This document shows positions 29,036 to 32,243 of a stretch of DNA of 32,243 nucleotides, piece by piece. The DNA comes from Ichthyosporea sp. XGB-2017a. Taxonomy: Eukaryota; Opisthokonta; Ichthyosporea. The DNA is taken from contig PDIM01010446.1 in assembly GCA_002811675.1 (NCBI GenBank), forward strand, positions 4,922-37,164. Reading direction: 5' to 3'. The notes beneath the pieces are model-generated. The model worked only from the letters and a program-made list of their open reading frames with translations, searched no databases and was not told the DNA's origin. Each line of letters starts with the position of its first letter. The first letter of the stretch is position 1. The position numbers and the translations under genes are program-made.

Positions 29036-29120
29036 AAGAGCGACACTCGACAGATAGTTGAATAATTTACAGACAAAACAAAGACGAAAAAAAAAAAGCT
29101 GAAGAAAGACAAAAGTCAAG

Positions 29121-29140
29121 CAAATCAAATCAAATCAAAT
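29121..29140 (+). repeat. Four-copy CAAAT leader repeat
   Basis: A 5-bp unit repeated four times ends four bases before the ATG at 29145. With the A-run at about 29088 it makes the leader A-rich and poor in structure. Confidence 0.8.
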
Positions 29141-29144
29141 TATC

Positions 29145-29531
29145 ATGTCAGGTTCAAGCAAAACACTTTTTTCTTTGGTCATCGCAGTAATGCTCGTAAC
29201 TTTTGCTCTCTTACAAGTGACAGAAGTAAACGGAAATGTCCTTAAGGAGATTGAGGACATTGAAGACACCACGGAGACCAAGGACATTGATATTGTACAG
29301 GGTGCACAAGGCAGCAAAGATGCTTGCTTAAACATGTGTGTGGAAGATTTTAGAGGAGTATTTGAGGACCATCGCGAGGACAAAAAGAAGATGGTAGCCT
29401 GTGATGGAATCATAAATCCATATTTGCTTCCCAAGGACATCCGTGAATGGTGCAACAAGTGTAACCCCGGTGGTTATAAGGTACAAGCTTCTGGATGTCC
29501 CTGTTGTGCTGTTGAATGCCATTATTCTTAG
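29145..29531 (+). CDS. Small secreted cysteine-rich protein
   Basis: A complete 128-residue gene with TATA box, A-rich leader, ATG with A at -3, TAG stop and AATAAA 56 bases later. Residues 1-30 are a clear signal peptide: a Lys at 6, a hydrophobic core from about 8 to 24 and a probable cut after G30. A short acidic stretch (31-50) follows. The mature C-terminal part holds nine cysteines at 61, 65, 86, 103, 106, 118, 120, 121 and 125, including C-x(3)-C, C-x-x-C and a C-x-C-C cluster. An odd number leaves one free cysteine or a dimer bond. This is the layout of a small disulfide-rich secreted protein, such as an effector, wall or adhesive component. I do not recognise the family. The C-x-C-C cluster recalls the C-x-C core of the giant protein, but I see no real homology. 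Confidence 0.8.
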   Translation: MSGSSKTLFSLVIAVMLVTFALLQVTEVNGNVLKEIEDIEDTTETKDIDIVQGAQGSKDACLNMCVEDFRGVFEDHREDKKKMVACDGIINPYLLPKDIREWCNKCNPGGYKVQASGCPCCAVECHYS

Positions 29532-29586
29532 CTCTTAGGTAGTGCAGTAGTGCATGAATGACCATTTATTCGCGCCTGTAGAGTGA

Positions 29587-29592
29587 AATAAA
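29587..29592 (+). terminator. Poly(A) signal of the small secreted protein gene
   Basis: AATAAA begins 56 bases after the TAG stop, at normal spacing for a eukaryotic polyadenylation signal. Confidence 0.65.
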
Positions 29593-29749
29593 GTCCAATT
29601 TAGTTTCATTATTCTCAAAGTGTTCTTTTTACATTTTCAGCCAGGTAACTTCGCCACGGAACACACTAAATCTTTGAATTTCTCGGCGAGAACAGAAACA
29701 CACAATAGCTGCGTTGTTATTTTAGTCCATGCCTGAATGATTCATAATT

Positions 29750-29858
29750 GGTCACTGGTGACTGATGACTGAAGGTCACGCAGGAATGATGCCTGTGTCA
29801 CCTGTTGGTTACGTTCTCCGGGGAATAATACACAGGTCACTGGTCACTTGAGCTCAAG
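29750..29858. promoter_or_regulatory. Cluster of GTCAC sites, hairpin and palindrome
   Basis: GGTCAC occurs at 29750, 29774, 29835 and 29842, GGTGAC at 29757, and GTCAC at 29797. Two of these sit in the arms of a 12-bp imperfect hairpin (29773-29784 with 29792-29803, two mismatches). The segment ends in the perfect 12-bp palindrome CTTGAGCTCAAG (29847-29858). It may be a transcription-factor site cluster or the remains of a mobile element. Confidence 0.45.
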
Positions 29859-30004
29859 CAATGGTGCATAGATTACTGGTTCAATTAGGATAAACAACGT
29901 AGAGTGTTCACAGGATGGAACAAATTAGCCAGAGCCAGTGTCGCACTCTTCATACCTCTTCCAGTTTCAAAGGCTTCTTTCTAATCCTGGAGTCATGGGC
30001 CATT

Positions 30005-30093
30005 GTGCTTGAACGTTTTGCCTTTCTATGCTTCATCTAGGTTTTGTTTATTTCCAGTTCATTTCTTTTTTGCATTTTGAAAGCGATGACCAG
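30005..30093 (+). repeat. 89-bp dispersed repeat, copy 2
   Basis: This copy is the partner of 28564-28652, in the same orientation 1441 bases away, with three substitutions. It also ends in ATGACCAG, but the frame that follows stops after 27 codons. The similarity ends abruptly at both edges. Confidence 0.9.
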
Positions 30094-30569
30094 GACTCGA
30101 CTATACTTTAAACGGACGGCTGATAACAAAATGCTGAAAATAATAACTTTGATAAGTTTTTGGATATGAGATTTCCTATTCTCATGCGAACTGACAGTCC
30201 TTTTAAACACAACGCTTCACATGGAAAGCGACTGCAAGTCAAATTCATGAGATGGATGGCATTTCCTTCCCATAAGAAACAACTGTTCTTTGACATTGCA
30301 AATGGAAAGCGATTGGAAGAAATTTTTTTTTGTAATCACCTCCACCTTAACGTTCTCTAACTTCATATTCCAAAAACGAAGGAGCATAAGACATGTGCAT
30401 ACTATTGGTGGATTTATTGTAGAGTGAAGGAATGGTGCAAGGAAGGGGGATCTTTACAAACGAGTGGGGATACTTGAGCCCCCCCCTTGCGGTGGGGAGC
30501 AAAATTTGAAAGTTGGTGAAAACTGGTACGAAAAATCTGCCCACCCTAGAAAACCTCTTGGGATCAAAG

Positions 30570-31130
30570 ACAAGAGGTGTTTCGAGACATTTATGAGGCT
30601 GGGTGTACTTTTCCCTACAACCTTAGGGTTCAGGAATATGTGACTCAAGTAGCTAAAGCAGAAGAAATGTACAAGAAAGACATGTCGGGCCGAAAACAAA
30701 AGATGTGTCACCGAGCATCTTTCTCAAAACCCAGCGATGCCAAGAAAGGCAAGAGTGAGGTTGGAAGAGAGGAGCGCACTTGAAAAACGTGCGGAGTGCC
30801 TGCCGAAGGCCAAGAGCATAATCGAAAAGTGTAGCGACGTAAACATAGAGAGCTTCTTGTATGCAATCATCAGTGCAAGGCTAGGTGCACCAAACAGACC
30901 TATCCCAAGGTCAAAGTTGGTGCTATTGGCGTTCTCCTAACATGGTTTCGGATAAGATCACCATCGACTCCATCCTCAATAAACCAACAGCTGCTGGCAA
31001 CTATCCCTCCTGTCCCACGACTTGTTCTCGGGAGTACCACAAATATCCGGCCAATCGCAAAGTCAAACGCATGACCAAACGCTCCACCATCCCGGTCCAG
31101 TTACATAACTATTACTTTACTTTGTGAAAT
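30570..31130 (+). pseudogene. Possible decayed gene
   Basis: Three overlapping plus-strand frames (about 30577-30783, 30737-30940 and 30885-31127) each give protein-like, Lys/Arg/Glu-rich or Pro/Ser-rich stretches and run into one another, as expected if frameshifts had broken one gene. The middle frame has an amphipathic stretch with two cysteines. No start signal or family is recognisable, and chance ORFs in a GC-richer stretch are a real alternative. Confidence 0.2.
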
Positions 31131-31277
31131 TGGCATGGAGTCTGTTGACCACGCCTTTGTAAAATATAACTTATTCTCAGTACGGAAGGTTTCCCCGCTC
31201 ACGATTAGAGTATAAACGTATTTGCTCATAATGTAAGTTTTTCCTTTCCCGTGTTTGAGTCTCAATAATTGGTCACT

Positions 31278-31283
31278 TTTATT
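31278..31283 (-). terminator. Candidate poly(A) signal of the right-edge gene
   Basis: The plus strand reads TTTATT, giving AATAAA on the minus strand 46 bases after the TAA stop at 31330-31332. Confidence 0.5.
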
Positions 31284-31329
31284 AATGAGAAAGAATTCGA
31301 CTTCTTATTTCTTTTGTCTGTTCTAATTT

Positions 31330-32243
31330 TTAATAAACCGCATTAAGCATTTGTTGTTCAGGAGCAGAATCTGCATACCCCTCCTTCAACACCTGCTCTA
31401 GTCTATCCACCCGGTTCCCCACATGATCCCGATACGCCATCACACATTGCCCAAATTTCTGCACCGTGTCACGGATATCATCGACGTGGTCAATGGAAAC
31501 CGAAGCGGACGAGAGCACAGTTTCCGGGGCTTCAAACTTCCTTTTTTGTTGGCGACGACATGGAAGGGCCTGATAAAGCAATCTCTCAGCCATTGATAGG
31601 ACCATTTCAGGGTTGTACTTGTCGCGGTTTCCATCTTTCATCTGCTCGTACTGCTCCACCAGTAACTGCTCCAAGGAGGACTTGGAGGGGGCTGAACCAT
31701 CACCTAAATAGCGGATCCCAGAGGTAGACATTGGCACAAACTCATTTTCTACCCCGGATTCTGATCGCGCTTCATCAAAGACATTATCTGCCTTCGGATC
31801 TTGACCTATGGGAGTGGCCCCAACAACCACTGTGCTTCTTCGCTGGCGCCTCAATCTTTGACTACGCGATGCTTCTTGACCTTCTTCATCATCTCTTGCT
31901 CTTTCCAAATCCATTTCCACTTTCTCATTGCTTCTTCGCCGTCTTCTTCTCCTTGTCTGTTGATTCTCACTGAGAGAGGTTGCAGAAATATTATTCAGAC
32001 TCTCTGCCCGATCCTTCTCACTTTCCAACTTCCCTTGCAGATACAAAGTCTTTGTCAACTGGTCCCTCAAAGTATTACTTATCCCCAAATCATTCTTATC
32101 CACCCATACTGGTCGCCCTTTGACCATCTCAACTGTTTCCCCGCTGCGATGCGAGGGCTGTATAGGTAGAGGAAAATCGGCGGGTGCTTTTGATTCGTCC
32201 GTTTGACGATACCAATTATTACTATTTGGATAAAATGTCTGTT
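31330..32243 (-). CDS. C-terminal part of a basic, Arg-rich protein (start outside the window)
   Basis: The frame stays open from the TAA at 31330 to the right edge, giving 304 codons including the stop. A Met codon at 32127 exists, but 38 further protein-like codons precede it, so the real start is probably beyond the window. The visible part has a run of seven arginines (31940-31962) and a second basic cluster (31838-31861) in a polar, acidic linker. After these come a more ordered helical region (about 31360-31700) and only two cysteines, near 31559 and 31444. No membrane segment is visible. The alternation of linkers with basic clusters resembles paralogue A and the N-terminus of the giant protein. 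Without the N-terminus I cannot say whether it is secreted, and I recognise no family. A nuclear or nucleic-acid-binding protein is an alternative reading of the Arg runs. Confidence 0.7.
   Translation of the reverse strand, partial: QTFYPNSNNWYRQTDESKAPADFPLPIQPSHRSGETVEMVKGRPVWVDKNDLGISNTLRDQLTKTLYLQGKLESEKDRAESLNNISATSLSENQQTRRRRRRRSNEKVEMDLERARDDEEGQEASRSQRLRRQRRSTVVVGATPIGQDPKADNVFDEARSESGVENEFVPMSTSGIRYLGDGSAPSKSSLEQLLVEQYEQMKDGNRDKYNPEMVLSMAERLLYQALPCRRQQKRKFEAPETVLSSASVSIDHVDDIRDTVQKFGQCVMAYRDHVGNRVDRLEQVLKEGYADSAPEQQMLNAVY

Larger units (their letters stand above)
28519..29144. other. Intergenic region after the giant gene
   Basis: These 626 bases contain the first copy of the 89-bp repeat, a doubtful 86-codon ORF, an AATAAA at 28901-28906 and a TATAAATA box at 29028-29035. 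No AATAAA lies close to the giant gene's TGA. The one at 28901 is therefore a candidate for its poly(A) site, which would place the small ORF inside the 3' untranslated region. Confidence 0.5.
29532..31329. other. Long mostly non-coding region
   Basis: These 1798 bases hold the poly(A) signal of the small gene, a GGTCAC-rich segment with a hairpin and a palindrome (29750-29858), the second copy of the 89-bp repeat, weak short ORFs near 30160-30360, and a possible decayed gene at 30570-31130. I found no tRNA or rRNA gene. Confidence 0.55.

Noticed and set aside
30160-30360. Plus-strand ORF of 66 codons after the second repeat copy
   Set aside because: It is short, with no promoter or family. 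An internal near-repeat around GGAAAGCGA was noted but is too brief to support a gene.
28519-31329. tRNA, rRNA or CRISPR features
   Set aside because: No cloverleaf with a recognisable T-arm, no rRNA-like stretch and no regularly spaced short repeats were seen.
1-32243. A bacterial or phage origin
   Set aside because: No Shine-Dalgarno sequences, operons or phage genes. AATAAA signals, a TATA box, long spacers and cysteine-rich secreted giants fit a eukaryote. A large DNA virus is not fully excluded, but no viral hallmark gene is present.

Overview
The window looks like nuclear DNA of a unicellular eukaryote, most likely an intron-poor protist, possibly a parasite. Genes lie on both strands with no Shine-Dalgarno-like sequence before their starts. 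AATAAA signals follow most of the stop codons, there is a TATAAATA-type box before the small gene, and the standard stops TAA, TGA and TAG are all used. Three very long reading frames are uninterrupted (1397, 1397 and 6161 codons). Most products start with a signal peptide or signal anchor and carry ordered cysteines, so this reads as a cluster for secreted or surface proteins. I cannot name the organism. The two 1397-residue proteins recall, in length, secretion signal, cysteine content and tandem pairing, the RhopH1/Clag (and related RON2) rhoptry proteins of apicomplexans. That is a weak lead only, and I recognise no diagnostic motif.

Layout. 1-353: AT-rich flank with a perfect 12-bp hairpin and the poly(A) signal of the first gene. 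354-4547 and 4904-9097 (both minus strand): tandem paralogues, each 1397 residues, sharing a cysteine framework and several near-identical blocks. 9098-10032: divergent intergenic region with a microsatellite and four exact 75-bp tandem repeats. 10033-28518 (plus): one 6161-codon exon for a giant protein with an N-terminal membrane anchor. Its C-terminal half is built of at least ten copies of a cysteine module of about 225-280 residues (P-F-V-V-R-Y start, C-x-C core) plus many copies of a shorter cysteine module. 28519-29144: a spacer with the first copy of an 89-bp dispersed repeat and a doubtful 86-codon ORF. 29145-29531 (plus): a small secreted protein with nine cysteines. 29532-31329: mostly non-coding, with a cluster of GGTCAC sites, the second 89-bp repeat copy and what may be a decayed gene. 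31330-32243 (minus): the C-terminal part of a basic protein whose start is outside the window.

How they may work together: the paralogue pair and the giant protein are transcribed away from a shared 935-bp region, so they could be co-regulated, and all are predicted to enter the secretory pathway. Clusters of basic residues in flexible linkers recur in three of the genes and could be processing sites for a subtilisin/furin-like protease. Functions are not known from this sequence. The strongest candidate for something undescribed is the repeat-built giant protein next to the paralogue pair.
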